Position numbers and translations under genes: made by a program
Origin: Conchocele bisecta
Lineage: Eukaryota; Mollusca; Bivalvia; Lucinida; Thyasiridae
Assembly (NCBI GenBank): GCA_029237695.1
Contig: CM055269.1
Coordinates: 26,694,956-26,758,955 of the forward strand
Direction of reading: 5' to 3'
DNA length: 64,000 nucleotides
Shown here: positions 32,036 through 43,564 of the stretch, piece by piece
How the letters are laid out: every line of letters begins with the position of its first letter
Numbering within the stretch: position 1 is the stretch's first letter
Notes under the pieces: model-generated
Databases searched by the model: none
What the model was told of the DNA's origin: nothing
What the model saw: only the letters and a program-made list of their open reading frames with translations

Positions 32036-32337
32036 GGCGCGGATCCAGGATTTCGGGTTAGGGGGGGCGTAACTATTTTGCAATACTTGTCTATATTATC
32101 GAACGCGCTAGGGGGGTCCGGGGGTATTTCCCCCGTAATTTTTTTGGAAATCTACATCAAATTTCCTGCGTTCTGGCGCATTTTGGAGCAAACAAAACCC
32201 CCAATAAACAATAAATTCACAACGCGAACGTAGAAACGTGCCTTGTAACTTGTAAAAAATCTTTACTCAGCGAATTTTAGGGGGGGCGCGCGCCGGGTCC
32301 GCCCCCCCCTGAATCCGCCCTTGCATTTATGGGTTAC
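32036..32337. repeat. G/C-tract-bounded element (GGCGCGGATCC family)
   Basis: Starts GGCGCGGATCCAGGATTTCG followed by a G run; ends with C runs and TGAATCCGCCC, the inverse. A second, rearranged copy lies at 61811-62080. Shared internal text: ACGTGCCTTGTAACTTGTAA. Confidence 0.75.
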
Positions 32338-32479
32338 AACAAACTAATGTTTGACTCTAATAGCCATGCTGCACATAGCTTTTGACCTGTCCATTTATCC
32401 ATCTATCTTGACTCTTGCCCATATAAATTCTCCAAATCTGGAACTTGAACTCCTCCATATAATGGCAATAGCCTATATG

Positions 32480-32712
32480 ATGGCTGTCAATGGAGAAATG
32501 AGGCTTATGGGTTTTGCATCCAGTGTAGATCCAGATCAGTCTGTGCATCCGCACAGTCTGATCAGGATCTGCACTGTTTACCATTACATTAATGAAATAC
32601 CCATCTTGCTTCTAACTTGCCATTTAGATCAGGCTACAGGACTATGATACTTGATCAGGAGCTACACTGGGCACAGATCCCATAAGCCCCATTTCTCCAG
32701 TCACAGACACAT
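32480..32712. repeat. Palindromic repeat with AGATCCAGATCAG / CTGATCAGGATCT core
   Basis: The core GTAGATCCAGATCAGTCTGT is mirrored by CACAGTCTGATCAGGATCTG around GCATCCG. Its outer arms read GGAGAAATGAGGCTTATGGG and CCCATAAGCCCCATTTCTCC. Other copies: 36050-36125, 44745-44820, 46680-46795, 53758-54000 and a fragment near 11010-11070. Confidence 0.8.
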
Positions 32713-32713
32713 A

Positions 32714-33055
32714 CAAAGCTCCAGATAAGCTGCGTATTTGCTTAAATACCCAATTATAATTGCCAAAAACCCAATTGAAAAAAAGCAATACAAATGTTGT
32801 GGTATCTTTATCATGCTGCAGAAGACCACAAATATAGCATATTTTTCTTATTTTCCAATGAAAACACATCTTGGTATTTCATTAGAATTGTCTCCAAGGA
32901 GACAATTCTAATGAAATGCCAAGACATGTTTTCATTTCGAAGCTAACTATTCAATAATTGCTGTCTTTTGATGTGTAAACAGTGGAGTGATTATATTTTA
33001 CCCAATTAATATACCCAATTGCTTCAGAAATACTAATTCCTTATCTGGAGCACTG
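32714..33055. repeat. Foldback MITE family B (long subtype)
   Basis: AAAGCTCCAGATAAGCTGCG to CCTTATCTGGAGCACTG; central AATTGTCTCCAAGGAGACAATT. Confidence 0.85.
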
Positions 33056-33394
33056 CACAGATATATGGCCATTACTGACGAGTGTAATTACAGGATAATA
33101 TTGATGTACCTGAAAGCTCTGGATTAATTGTCCAACCATCATTGTGTGCAATGGCAGTGGTCAGTCTAAGAAACTGGCTAATTCGCTCATGGAGGATCAA
33201 TTTGTATCTGTATGACAAACGCTACATATCTGTGACACTGACTCGAGAAAATGGGTCTATCCATCTTGTAACATTACCGCCTGGTCTATCAAGTGCTACC
33301 AGGTGCATAATAATATTTAGACAAGCACTTCTCACTTTAGACAGGCTTGTGAGAACAATGAATTTGGTATATAATGAGCTTCCCTGAGATGGAA
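33056..33394. other. Stretch without a recognised gene
   Basis: Low-copy sequence. An 81-codon plus-strand open frame from 33142 has no recognisable domain and no exon context. I do not call it a gene. Confidence 0.35.
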
Positions 33395-33625
33395 ATAATA
33401 ACCATAATAACCCTAAGTATTCGGACATCATTTATTTGGGGAAACACATCACATATGTTTTCCCCCACAACAGTGAGCGTGCCAATATTTATGGTTAGTA
33501 TGGCAGAACTAGTTTAATGACATTAACACTGTATTTGGATACAATTTCCTTTGGGAAACCCCTATTAAATAGGGGTTTCCCAAAGCAAATTGTGTCCAAA
33601 TATTTAGGGTTATTACAGGAATGAC
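33395..33625. repeat. Inverted-end repeat with a GGGAAACCCCTATT hairpin
   Basis: AATAACCCTAAGTATTCGGA at the left is mirrored by TCCAAATATTTAGGGTTATT at the right. The internal hairpin is TTTGGGAAACCCCTATTAAA with its inverse. Remnants flank the first spectrin exon (1770-2222). Confidence 0.65.
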
Positions 33626-34058
33626 TAATCCGTGTATACGTTGCTTGCTAGTGGTGTACACTCAGCTTGGCTGGTTAGAGAGGTCGAACCCATTCTGTGT
33701 CGTCTTGGGGCGCCGTTTGATAGTCTGGACGCGGGTGCCAACCCGGACCTCTGAGATTTAGGTTAATTTCTGACAAATCCACTGTATTCAACATGTTCGT
33801 GATAAGCCACATGATTAGCGTGACACTTAATTTGTTGACAAACCTAATCCATAAGTATGTATGTGTTATGTTGGGGGAGAAAGCCGACGGTAATATCCTG
33901 CTTCACCCCGTTTCGCTAATCTAAGAAAATTGCCAGAACAACATTTTCATATTAGTTTATATTAGTTTCCTCTGCAATATTGTGGTTGATTAACTTGACA
34001 TAGAAAACTAACATCTATTGGGATGTCTAATTTCACATGCTCATCTGTGTTATATGGA

Positions 34059-34228
34059 TGGGTTGTGGCTGAGAGATTAGAACACTGGACTTCAATGCCA
34101 GAGGTTGTGGGCTTAAACCTGGCGCAGGCATCACAAATTCTTTCATAGTATTTCAATCTCACTGGTCTATCCGGTAAGAGTAGAAACCAATGTCCCGTCC
34201 CTGTATGACTGTCACTACCCCACCCCCC
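34059..34228 (+). repeat. tRNA-derived SINE
   Basis: A-box-like TGGCTGAGAGATTAGAACAC and B-box-like GGTTGTGGGCTTAAACCTGG, about 35 nt apart. Then the SINE body CATAGTATTTCAATCTCACT shared with 36385-36500 and 48870-48900. Confidence 0.65.
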
Positions 34229-34390
34229 CATTCATCTAAGGCTCTACCTAGCATGCTGTGACAAATCCATGGCCATCCAACCCCTGCTGATCCCAAGGAC
34301 AAGGTCACATACTTTAGTCTCTTTAAAAAACATAACATCAGGGAAATATGTTATATAACTTCTATTTCCTTACATATTTAGGGTGTTGGG
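34229..34390 (+). repeat. Single diverged satellite unit
   Basis: CATGCTGTGACAAATCCATG, AAGGACAAGGTCACATACTT and AACATCAGGGAAATATG match the units at 38155-39360. A GGGGGGATCCCGAAAGCCTC tail-like sequence follows, as at 42890-42930. Confidence 0.6.
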
Positions 34391-34854
34391 GAGGGTGGGG
34401 GGATCCCGAAAGCCTCATTTACTGACAGTTCTATCAGTTCATAGGGTATGTGTATGTTAACCCATTACATGCGGAATACACCTTTACGGGTATTATTTTT
34501 ATTTTAAATATTTTATTTTTGTTATTTCTCGATGAAAGTATAATGTTGCGAAACACCAATCAATAACTCAAACCACCAACCAGTCAATCCATCTATAAAT
34601 CAACCTTGTAACTTATGCTGTACTTGCACACACATTTTAGATGCCCTTGAGCAAACTCATAACAGAAAAAAAACTCCCTGAGATGGAAGGAAGTGTTAAT
34701 TCCATATTCCATATTAATCAGGGGTGAAAAGGTTAGTTGGACAGATAAACGCCGCTTGGCTTTTTGCATTTGCAGATGGTTTCAATAAGAGACCGGCATG
34801 CTTTTCTTTGCATTCTTTGCATTCCAATCCTACACTGTTCCTCATGTTCCTCAC

Positions 34855-35094
34855 GGGCCCGTTTCACTAAGCTTCGTATGACTAAAATGTTTGTAAGTGC
34901 AAATTTAGAATCGTCTGGAAATTTCAATTGATGAATTTACATTTATTGAGTATAGGCTGCATATGCAGCCTATGCTCAATAAATGTAAATACAATAATTG
35001 TTTACAAGAAAACATTGTTAATGTGAAATTTACAGACTATCATAATTTTGCACTTACAAACATTTTAGTCGTACAAAGTTTAGTGAAACGGCCC
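34855..35094. repeat. Palindromic MITE family A
   Basis: GGGCCCGTTTCACTAAGC to GTTTAGTGAAACGGCCC with the GCATATGC centre. Confidence 0.88.
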
Positions 35095-35171
35095 ACTGGT
35101 GCATGTCTGGTATACATGGAACCGGGTGTCCAGTTCAGAGAAGACCCACTGTATTCATCTTTATGAGCACT

Positions 35172-35784
35172 CCTGTAGCCGATTTCACCAAAATTGCAAA
35201 GTATACTTATCTTGCTAAGTACACTTTGAGGGAGAAATTTTCAATTTAAGGATAAATTTATTAATTTGTATTATACATCTTTGGAATTTTGTATGCGCCA
35301 GTTGAATCTGGTTATACCCCTTATGTGAGTATTGCGATTATTCGTAATCCTATTTTAGGGGAAGGGGCAAAGTGACTTTGGTGTGGTATGGACCTGGCAC
35401 CAGGTCAGGTTATTCTAATTTAGGGCTGAATATATTTTTTCTCGATGTAAATATTCCGTTCTGATTTTGGGATTTTCCCCCCCAATGCAGCAGGTTAAAA
35501 CGGGATTGAACCCATTTGCCCGGCCTTACATGACCTTAGCTGTTGATAGGCCGTTAAACACCAATAAACAAACAAACAAAACTGAAATTTATTACATTAT
35601 CACCGCCATTTTGGCTGTGATAATGTAATAAATTCAGTATAACAATTCTGCATACTTTTAATCATCAAATATATGCAGTCGTTAGTTCTATATGAAATAA
35701 TCCATTTCGGGAAAAATAAATGATTACTCCCTCAAAGTACACTAGGTAAGTATGCTTAGCAATTTTGGTGAAATTGGCTACAGG
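35172..35784. mobile_element. Inverted-repeat element (family I) with a nested SINE
   Basis: CCTGTAGCCGATTTCACC ... ACTTTGAGGGAG at the left is mirrored by CTCCCTCAAAGT ... GGTGAAATTGGCTACAGG. A short relative is at 44863-45032. A SINE sits inside at about 35350-35582. Confidence 0.8.
35350..35582 (+). repeat. SINE with (CAAA)n tail
   Basis: Contains GCAAAGTGACTTTGGTGTGG and, at the end, GACCTTAGCTGTTGATAGGC, CGTTAAACACCAAT and AAACAAACAAACAAA. The same 3' end occurs at 47757-47802 and 57497-57543. Confidence 0.75.
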
Positions 35785-36298
35785 AGCACACCAAGATATG
35801 TCTGTTTTCTAATTTTGGAACAGAAATTATCATGATAAAAAATTAAGAATAAATCTGCTGTTGTTTTCCCGGTGTCCTTTTAGAGAGGTTCTACATGTAA
35901 AGCAAACACATTTATCTGTAACAATTATAGATAATTGTCGTGCTACAGGAATGTGATAGTTCATCAGGAGCTATACTAGTCACAAATGCCATAAGCCGCA
36001 TTTCTACAGTCACCGCTTATTAGAAGCATGACTGGTGTTTCATGGTATGGCCAACAGTGCAGATCCTGATCAGACTGTGCGGATGCACAGGCTAATCTGG
36101 ATCTACACTGATTGTAGAACCTAACAGCCACATGTATAGATGCCTGATATTATTCTAGCGTGTATTCAGTCAATGCATAGCGAGTTCCTGTTATAAGTCA
36201 AGTTGATTGACGTATGACATTCAACTTTGATTATTTTAGCTGAATGCGTATGTCATGTCATTATCATTTTGTGACGTAATATGATTGGTCACTTTAAA

Positions 36299-36545
36299 AT
36301 CAGGGATGGATTGTGGAACACCTGTCTGCCAATCCGGAGGTTGTGGGTTCAAACCTCGCCTTAGGCATCAAAAATACTATGAATATGTTCATCTCGTGGT
36401 GTGAAATGTCCATATTTCACTCGTGAAATATGGACATTTCACACCACTCGATGAACATATTCATAGTATTTCAATGCCACTGGAATGTCAGAGACTTTAA
36501 ACTGTGACCCAGTATTATATGACCTTCGCTGTTGCTGGGATGTTT
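36299..36545 (+). repeat. tRNA-derived SINE with a nested hairpin
   Basis: The B box GGTTGTGGGTTCAAACCTCG and CTTAGGCATCAAAAATACTA are followed by a hairpin (about 36380-36465) whose arms are GTGTGAAATGTCCATATTTC and its inverse. The SINE then continues with TATTTCAATGCCACTGG and ATGACCTTCGCTGTTGCTGG. It ends about 55 nt before the exon at 36602. Confidence 0.7.
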
Positions 36546-36601
36546 AACCTATTCACTTTCACTTTAAAATCATTATAATTTGGTTCTTTATATACTTGCA
36601 G

Positions 36602-36814
36602 ATCTCGCTGGAGAAGTTCAAGCCTACTGAGAATGGGGAGAAGTCTGATGAGGACGATTATATAGACGAGGTGGTGGAGCGGCCCTGTGAGGTGGAGGTC
36701 GAGGAGATGCAGGAGCGTGAGGTGATGCAGGGTGTCACCGAGACAAGGAAAGTCCCGCAGGTCCGCGCCACCTACCAGTACCGCGGCCAAGGCATGACCA
36801 TCGACAAGTCGGAG
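36602..36814 (+). CDS. SPTBN5: Beta-heavy spectrin, exon h (linker and first third of the SH3 domain)
   Basis: 213-nt exon, acceptor TATACTTGCAG, donor GAG/GTGAGT, 71 codons in phase 0. It carries a very acidic linker (EKSDEDDYIDEVVERPCEVE and on) and then KVPQVRATYQYRGQGMTIDK, the first beta strand and RT loop of an SH3 domain. Canonical ALYDY is replaced by ATYQY. GQGM..DK at this place is what I recall of beta-heavy spectrins; alpha-spectrin has ALYDYQEKSPREV instead. The exon ends inside the domain (DKSE), and IMILMSKTN follows from the exon 25.6 kb downstream. Confidence 0.93.
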
Positions 36815-37287
36815 GTGAGTGGCCCACCCATACAGCCCATGTGTTCTAGGTCAAGGTCAAATGACAAAGAACTTTGCGTTAAAGATTTTTTTTTAATTTG
36901 TGTTAATTTTTTTTGCGTTAGTTGTTTTAAGGGGTACATTCATCAGTGTTACCGATTTCTTGTTCCATGAAGTTATCCCCCTGTGCTTACTGTCTATTCC
37001 TCGACGGGCATATATTGTGACTTTCAGTACTCTTTTTCTTTGTATGTCTTGGCCCACAGTTTTAAATGATGTGATTCTCATGTGACGACAGAACATGCTT
37101 TTATGGCGAAATATAAATATAAAAAAACCCATAAGAAACAAACCTAATTCAGCGTTGCCAGGGTTAATTAAGCTCCCTGTAATTGCATTGCATTTTTGAT
37201 GTCTGCCTCTGGCAATTCCCCTGTCATTATAGAATTAATTTATCGTGTTTCATTAGAATGTAAAGGACAAGTATAAACAACATATAA

Positions 37288-37530
37288 CGATTAGACCGCT
37301 ATCTTAATTTTGTTGTCTGCTGTTTATTTTTCTAGTTTCCATTTTTATCATCAAAAAGTGATTTGACAGTACTTTAGAATAATTTACAACATGCTTTGAC
37401 AGCACTTCAGAATCATTTCCATTGGAAATGATTCTGAAGTGCTGTCAAAACATGTTTTTATTGAGAAATAAGGCAAGATATAAAAGCAACAGCAAACGAC
37501 AATTGTTGTGAGTAGCGGTCTAAGGGTTAA
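37288..37530. repeat. TTAA-type palindromic MITE (family E)
   Basis: ACGATTAGACCGCTATC is mirrored by GTAGCGGTCTAAGGGTTAA. The centre is AATCATTTCCATTGGAAATGATT inside TTTGACAGCACTTC arms. Confidence 0.75.
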
Positions 37531-37863
37531 ATATAGTCATGCGAGATGTTTCCTGAAAATATCTACACACTGTAGCTGTGACAGAGAAATGGGGCTTAAC
37601 CCTTTCACTCCTAATTACCGTATTTTGCCGAGTATTTGACTCACTTTTTTTTACCCAGATTTTCATCCCACAAAGTCACACACGTTTGGATACAAGAGCA
37701 TTTTTTTTCCACCCCACAATATCGACAAAAATGATCAAAAATTCATAAAATAAAGATTTGTTTCGATATTTGTTGTTGTTGTTAGTCTTTGCGGTAACAT
37801 CCGCTTGAAATTGGAAAAGTATCCTCAGATTCGTATTCTAAACAGTTTGCACCTTACTCGTTT

Positions 37864-37968
37864 CGACCACAGGCATTCGGCGTGTTTCGGCTTTCATCGG
37901 TATAACTGCATATATATATATAGTTATACCGACGAAAGCCGAAACACGCCGAATGCCTGTGGTTTCGA
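37864..37968. repeat. Near-perfect 45-bp-arm hairpin
   Basis: Arms CCACAGGCATTCGGCGTGTT and AACACGCCGAATGCCTGTGG extend inward to GGTATAACT and its inverse around an (AT)n loop. Mismatches are few, so it is young or conserved. No other copy in the window. Confidence 0.88.
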
Positions 37969-38384
37969 CGCTGTGTCACATTCGGTCAACATTTTCTCTG
38001 CCGAATCACAATCTGGCCTCTATCATTTTAATTATCTTTTGAAAACATTTACCTGGCCCATATCGGTCGGTGTCATTATACCCCCCGCAACGAGTTGTGG
38101 GGGGGTATACTGGAGTCAGGTTGTCCGTCCGTCCGTCCATCCGTCCGTCCGTAAACTTAACATCAGAGAAATATTGTTATAACTTCTATTTCCTTCATCT
38201 AAAATGCTTGATATTTCACACATGCATTCCTGTAAGGCTCTACTACCATGCTGTACCAAATCCACGACAGTCCAACCCCCGCAGATCCCAAGGTCAAGGT
38301 CAAATACTTAGTCCGTAAACTTAACAACAACGAGTTGTGGGGGGGTATACTGGAGTCAGGTTGTCCGTCCGTCCATCCGGGCAG

Positions 38385-38543
38385 ACATTCAGGTACTTAT
38401 GTGGCTAGCCCCACAGGGTTATGGACTTGTTAAAGGATAGGGTTGGTTACAATTAGCCACCTAAGATATCGTTTTATGTGGCTAAAAGTGGTTTTATGTG
38501 GCTAATATTTAACATGCGATAAGCCACATAGTTACCTGAAAGT
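38385..38543 (+). repeat. MITE F, second copy
   Basis: ACATTCAGGTACTTATGTGG to GCCACATAGTTACCTGAAAG; 159 bp, set in a GTCC tract as in the other three copies. Confidence 0.82.
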
Positions 38544-39488
38544 AAGAACGTCCATCCGTCCGTCCGTCCGTAAACTTAACATCAGAGAAATATTGTTATA
38601 ACTTCTATTTCCTTCATCTAAAATGCTTGATATTTCACACATGCATTCCTGTAAGGCTCTACTACCATGCTGTACCAAATCCACGACCGTCCAACCCCCG
38701 CAGATCCCAAGGTCAAGGTCAAATACTTAGTCCGTAAACTTAACATCAGAGAAATATTGTTAGAACTTCTATTTCCTTCATCTAAAGTGCTTAATATTTC
38801 ACACATGCATTCCTGTAAGGCTCTACTACCATGCTGTGCCAAATCCACGACCGTCCAACCCCCGCAGATCCCAAGGTCAAGGTCAAATACTTAGTCTACT
38901 TTAAAACAAAATTAACACAGAGAAATATTGTTCTCAACTTCTATTTCCTTCATTCATAAAATTTCTTAATATTTCACACATGCATTCATGTAAGGCTCTA
39001 ATACCATGCTGTGCCAAATCCATGACCGTCCAACCCCCGCTGATCCCAATGTCAAGGTCAAATACTTAGTCTCTTTAAAAAACTTAACATCAGAGAAATA
39101 AGTTATAACTTCTATTTCCTTCATTGAAAATTCTTATTATTTCACTTGTGCATTCCTCTAAGGTTGTACTATCATGCTGTGACAAATCTACGACTGTCCA
39201 ACCCCCACTGATCCCAAGGTCAAGGTCACATACTTAGTCTCTTTACAAAACATAACATCAGAGAAATATGTTATAACTTCTATTTCTTTCATTGAAAATA
39301 CTTAATATTTCATATGCTGTGACAAATCCCCGCTGATCTCGAGGTCAAAGTCACATACATACCGTATAACCTCGAATTAACGCCCCCCCACCTAATAAAC
39401 GCCCCCCCCCCCCCCCCCCCCCCCCCCCCAAATAAAAAAAACAACAAAAAAACTTTTTTTACCAATGACCGCCAATTTCAAACACAAA

Positions 39489-42152
39489 CTAGAAAAAGTC
39501 GATGGCGCGCCATCGCAATATACCCACTTTCCCCAAATGCTAAGTCCGAAAGGGGGAGGTAATCCATGATGGAGGGTCAGGATAAAAAATCCGATTTCAC
39601 TTTGCGCATCAGCACATCAAAACAAAGCTACGAACCAAATATCAGACGCTAGTATGAAGGTGAAAAAGTTTTTCGAGTTACAAGGAAAAAATGGGAAATT
39701 CTGAGTCCGAAAGGGGAGATAATCCATGATGAGGGTCGGATGAAAAATCCGAATTCACTTTGCGCATCTGCACATGATAACGAAGCTACATACCAAATAT
39801 CAGGCGCGTAGGTATGAAGGTGAAAAAGTTTGTTTTTTTCGAGTTACAAGGAAAAAATGGAAATTCTGAGTCCGAAAGGGGGAGATAATCCATGATGGAG
39901 GGTCGGATCAAAAATCCGAATTCACTTTGCATCTGCACATGATAACGAAGCTACATACCAAATATCAGGCGCGTAGGTATGAAGGTGAAAAAGTTTTTCG
40001 AGTTACAAGGAAAATATTGGAAATTCTGAGTCCGAAATGGGGAGATAATCCATGATGGAGGGTCGGATCAAAAATCCGAATTCACTTTGCGCATCTGCAC
40101 ATGATAACGAAGCTACATACCAAATATCAGGCGCGTAGCTATGAAGCTGAAAAAGTTTTTCCAGTTACAAGGAAAAAATGGGAAATTCGGAGTCCGAAAG
40201 GGGGAGATAATCCATGATGGAGGGTCGGATCAAAAATCCGAATTCACTTTGCGCATCTGCACATGATAACGAAGCATACATACCAAATATGATGCGCGTT
40301 CAGGTAAAGAAGTGAAAAAGGGTGAAAAATCGAGTTACAAGGAAAAAATGGGAAATACTCCAAAGAGTCCGAAAGGGGGATGAATAAAAATCCATGATGG
40401 GAGGGTCGAATAATCAGGGGAATCCGAATCACTTTGCGCCAATCTGCACATGAATAAAAAGCGAGTACATGATCCAAATATCAGGCCGCGCGTATGATAA
40501 GAAGTATCATACAAGGATGAGGGAAAAATTCTGAGTTCGAAATGGGAGATAATCCATGATGGAGGGTCGGATGAAAAATCCGAATTCACTTTGCGCATCT
40601 GCACATGATAACGAAGCTACATACCAAATAATCAGCGCGTAGGTATAATGATGTTTTTCGAGTTACAAGAAAAAATGGAAATTCTGAGTCCGAAAGGGGA
40701 GATAATCCATGGGGAAATCCGAATTCACTTTGCGCATCTGCACATGATAACGAAGCTACTACCTATACAGGCGCGTAGGTATGAATGAGTCGTTTTTGAG
40801 TGAAATTCTTATCGAAATGGGGAGATAATCCATGAATGGAGGTCGATCAAAAATCCGAATTCACTTTTTGCGCATCTGCACATGATAACGAAGTACATAC
40901 AAATTGAGGCGCGTAGTATCCGAAGAGTTTTTCGATTAACAAGGAAAAAATGGGATTCTGAGTCCGAAAGGGGAGATATCCTGAGGAGGGTCGGATGAAA
41001 AAATCCGAATTCACTTTGCGCATCTGCACATATAACGAAGCTACATACCATCAGGCGCTAGGTATAAGGTAAAAAGTTTTTCGAGTTACAAGGATGAAAT
41101 TCGATCCGAAAGGGGGAGAAATAACCATGGGGGAAATCCGAATTCACTTTGCGCATCAATGATAACGAAGCTACACCTAATATCATGTGCTAGTAGTAAA
41201 AAGTTTTTCGAGTTACAAGGAAAAAATGGGAAATTCTGAGTCCGAAAGGGGAGATAATCCATGATGGAGGGTCGGATCAAAAATCCGAATTCACTTTGCG
41301 CATCTGCACATGATAACGAAGCTACTACGAAATACAGGCGCGTAGGTAGAAAGTCGAGTTACAAGGAAAAAAAAAAAATGGGATTCTGAGTCCGATGGGG
41401 AGATAACCAAGTGGAGTCGATCATCCGAATTCACTTTGCGCAACTGCACATGAAATTAACGAAGCACATACCAAATATCGAAAGGCGTATATGAAGGTGA
41501 AAAAGTTTTTCGAGTTACAAGGAAAAAATGAAATCGGAGTCCGAAAGGGGGAGATAATCATGAGAGGGTCGATCAAAAATCCAATTCACTTTGCGCATCT
41601 GCACATGATAACGAAGCTACATACCAAATATGAGGCGCGTAGGTATGAAGGTGAAAAATTTTTAAAAAGTTTTTCGAGTTACAAGGAAAAAATGGGAAAT
41701 TCTGAGTCCGAAAGGGGGAGATAATCCATGATGGAGGGTCGGATCAAAAATCCGAATTCACTTTGCGCATCTGCACATGATAACGAAGCTACATACCAAA
41801 TATCAGGCGCGGTAGGTATAAACAAAAGGAGAAAAAGTTTTTCGAGTTACAAGAAACGTGACGGACGTACGGACGGACGTACGGACGGACGTACGGACGG
41901 ACGTTCTTACTTTCAGGTAACTATGTGGCTTATCGCTTGTTAAATATTAGCCACATAAAACCACTTTTAGCCACATAAAACGATATCTTAGGTGGCTAAT
42001 TGTAACCAACCCTATCCTTTAACAAGTCCATAACCCTGTGGGGCTAGCCACATAAGTACCTGAATGTCTGCCCGGATGGACGGACGTATGGACGGACGGA
42101 CACCCGTGACGAAAACAATATACCCATTTTTTTCCCTAAAAAAGTGGGTATA
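39489..42152 (-). mobile_element. Helitron-like element with a 160-bp satellite, reverse orientation
   Basis: Read on the minus strand, the head is a TATACCCACTTTTTTAGGG hairpin (42121-42152). Then come GTCC tracts with MITE F (41909-42067), about 14-15 core units of ~160 bp, the perfect hairpin GATGGCGCGCCATC (39500-39513), GACTTTTT and CTAG (39489-39492) before T. Plus-strand unit text: TCTGAGTCCGAAAGGGGGAG, CTTTGCGCATCTGCACATGA, TTTTTCGAGTTACAAGG. Units between 40280 and 41470 are full of small deletions and insertions. No transposase gene. Confidence 0.78.
41909..42067 (-). repeat. MITE F, third copy (reverse)
   Basis: ACTTTCAGGTAACTATGTGG to CATAAGTACCTGAATGT, flanked on both sides by GGAC/GTCC tetramers. 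Confidence 0.82.
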
Positions 42153-42196
42153 ATAATCTTTAAATCCTTATTTGTGTTTGAAATTGGTTGGTAATT

Positions 42197-42324
42197 TTTA
42201 TTTTTTTTTTTTTTTTTACTGGCTAATAAACGCCCCCCCCCCCCCCCACCCCCCCCCCCCCCCCCACCCCCCAAATAAAAATAAAAAAATGATAATAATT
42301 TTACCAATTTTCTTTTTTTTTTTT

Positions 42325-42378
<54 letters not shown>

Positions 42379-42450
42379 TTTTTTTTCTTTTTTTTTTTAT
42401 TTTTTTTTTTTTTACTGGCTAATAAACGCCCCCCCCCCCCCCCCCCCCTT
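42197..42450. repeat. Extreme homopolymer region (poly-T/poly-C)
   Basis: Blocks of T and C runs with single interruptions, and TACTGGCTAATAAACGCCCC repeated on each side. Lengths are unlikely to be exact. Open frames here encode only F/L/P runs. Confidence 0.9.
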
Positions 42451-42930
42451 TTGTAAAATTTAACGCCTCCGGGGGCGTTAATTTGAGGTTATACATTAGT
42501 CTCTTTACAAAACTTAACATCAGAGAAATCGGTTATAACTTCTATTTCCTTGCTCGGATCTGCTTCACAGTTCACACACTCATTGCTCCAATGGACCTCT
42601 ACCACCCTGTGACAAATAAACGCTTTTGTAAAATGTAAACCTCCGGGGGCGTTAATTCGAGGTTATACGGTAGTCTCTTTCTTTACAAAACTTAACATCA
42701 GAGAAATCGGTTAGAACTTCTATTTCCTTGCTCGTATCTGCTTCACATTTCACACATTCATTGCTCCAATGGACCTCTACCACCCTGTGACAAATTCACG
42801 TTCATGCCGCTCGCGCTAATCCCAGAGTCAAGGTCACAAGCCCACACACTTGGAAATTTGTACATATTTAAGGGGTACCTGGGCCCACGCGGGGGGGTAT
42901 TCCGTAAGCCTCGCTTACTGACCAATCTAG

Positions 42931-43564
42931 TTTTGCCATGAAAAATAGTGCATGACTCCATTAACGGTAAATCCCAATATGCATAATGCAATTCCACGCA
43001 AGTTATAAAACTCCCATTAGTTTCGAAACTGTGTGTTTACACTATGCTGATTCGTCCAAAGTGGCAAGCCTAAGTCAGCTAGCCGACATCAAACACACCG
43101 CGTGTCAAGATTAACAACACAAAGTCATATCAAATACCAATACACGCGGCTGCTGACGTCAGTTTCGTATTTGTTATTAAACTGGTACCCTGTCTGATGC
43201 GTCCCAGTGAAACAATACTTCCGGGAACCAGTTTATTTATGACATGGGGAAACGTGTTTATGTGAATTGTGTCTCTATCTCTGACAAATCCCGGCTTATT
43301 GCATTAGCGGCCAGACCAGGCGGTGGATTCGTGTTGTCTGCACATGGTTTACAATGTTCGCCAATCTCTAAATAAAAAAATTATAATTACGTCAGCGGAC
43401 AATGCAAATTCGTCATAGCTATAGGCTGCTTTCAGCGTCATTTATGGAAGATACGACTGATTTTGGCGAAATTTGTGTGTTGCTTTGTGGAAAAAAATTG
43501 ATAACACCCAGCCGTGTCAACTAACAGGTGTTTATCTTATGTCATCATTCAGCACGAGGCTGTA
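42931..43564. other. Stretch without a recognised gene
   Basis: Low-copy sequence between the end of the 38-43 kb nest and a segment shared with 60095-60520. No exon-like frame was seen. Confidence 0.4.

Larger units (their letters stand above)
39361..42487. mobile_element. Poly-C/poly-T foldback enlarged by a nested element
   Basis: Left end CCGTATAACCTCGAATTAAC followed by GCCCCCCC and a ~36-bp C run. The right end is GGGGGCGTTAATTTGAGGTT, the inverse. ATTTCAAACACAAA just left of the nested element and TTTGTGTTTGAAAT just right of it are inverted, so the host was a foldback. A further copy of the right end lies at 42607-42669. Confidence 0.7.
38077..42930 (+). mobile_element. Helitron-like element with ~165-bp core units and nested insertions
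   Basis: Head TATACCCCCCGCAACGAGTT and its inverse GTTGTGGGGGGGTATAC, then ACTGGAGTCAGGTTGTCCGT and GTCC tracts. Core units run to about 39360 (CTTAACATCAGAGAAATATT, CATGCTGTGCCAAATCCACG, AAGGTCAAGGTCAAATACTT). A poly-C foldback with another element inside interrupts it (39361-42487). Core units resume (TAGTCTCTTTACAAAACTTA), and the 3' end is GGGTATTCCGTAAGCCTCGC then CTAG (42927-42930). Confidence 0.65.

Noticed and set aside
34059..34228. tRNA gene
   Set aside because: Box A and B-like strings are present, but no acceptor stem or cloverleaf closes; it fits a tRNA-derived SINE.
42172..42456. 94-codon frame of F and P runs
   Set aside because: Homopolymer translation only.
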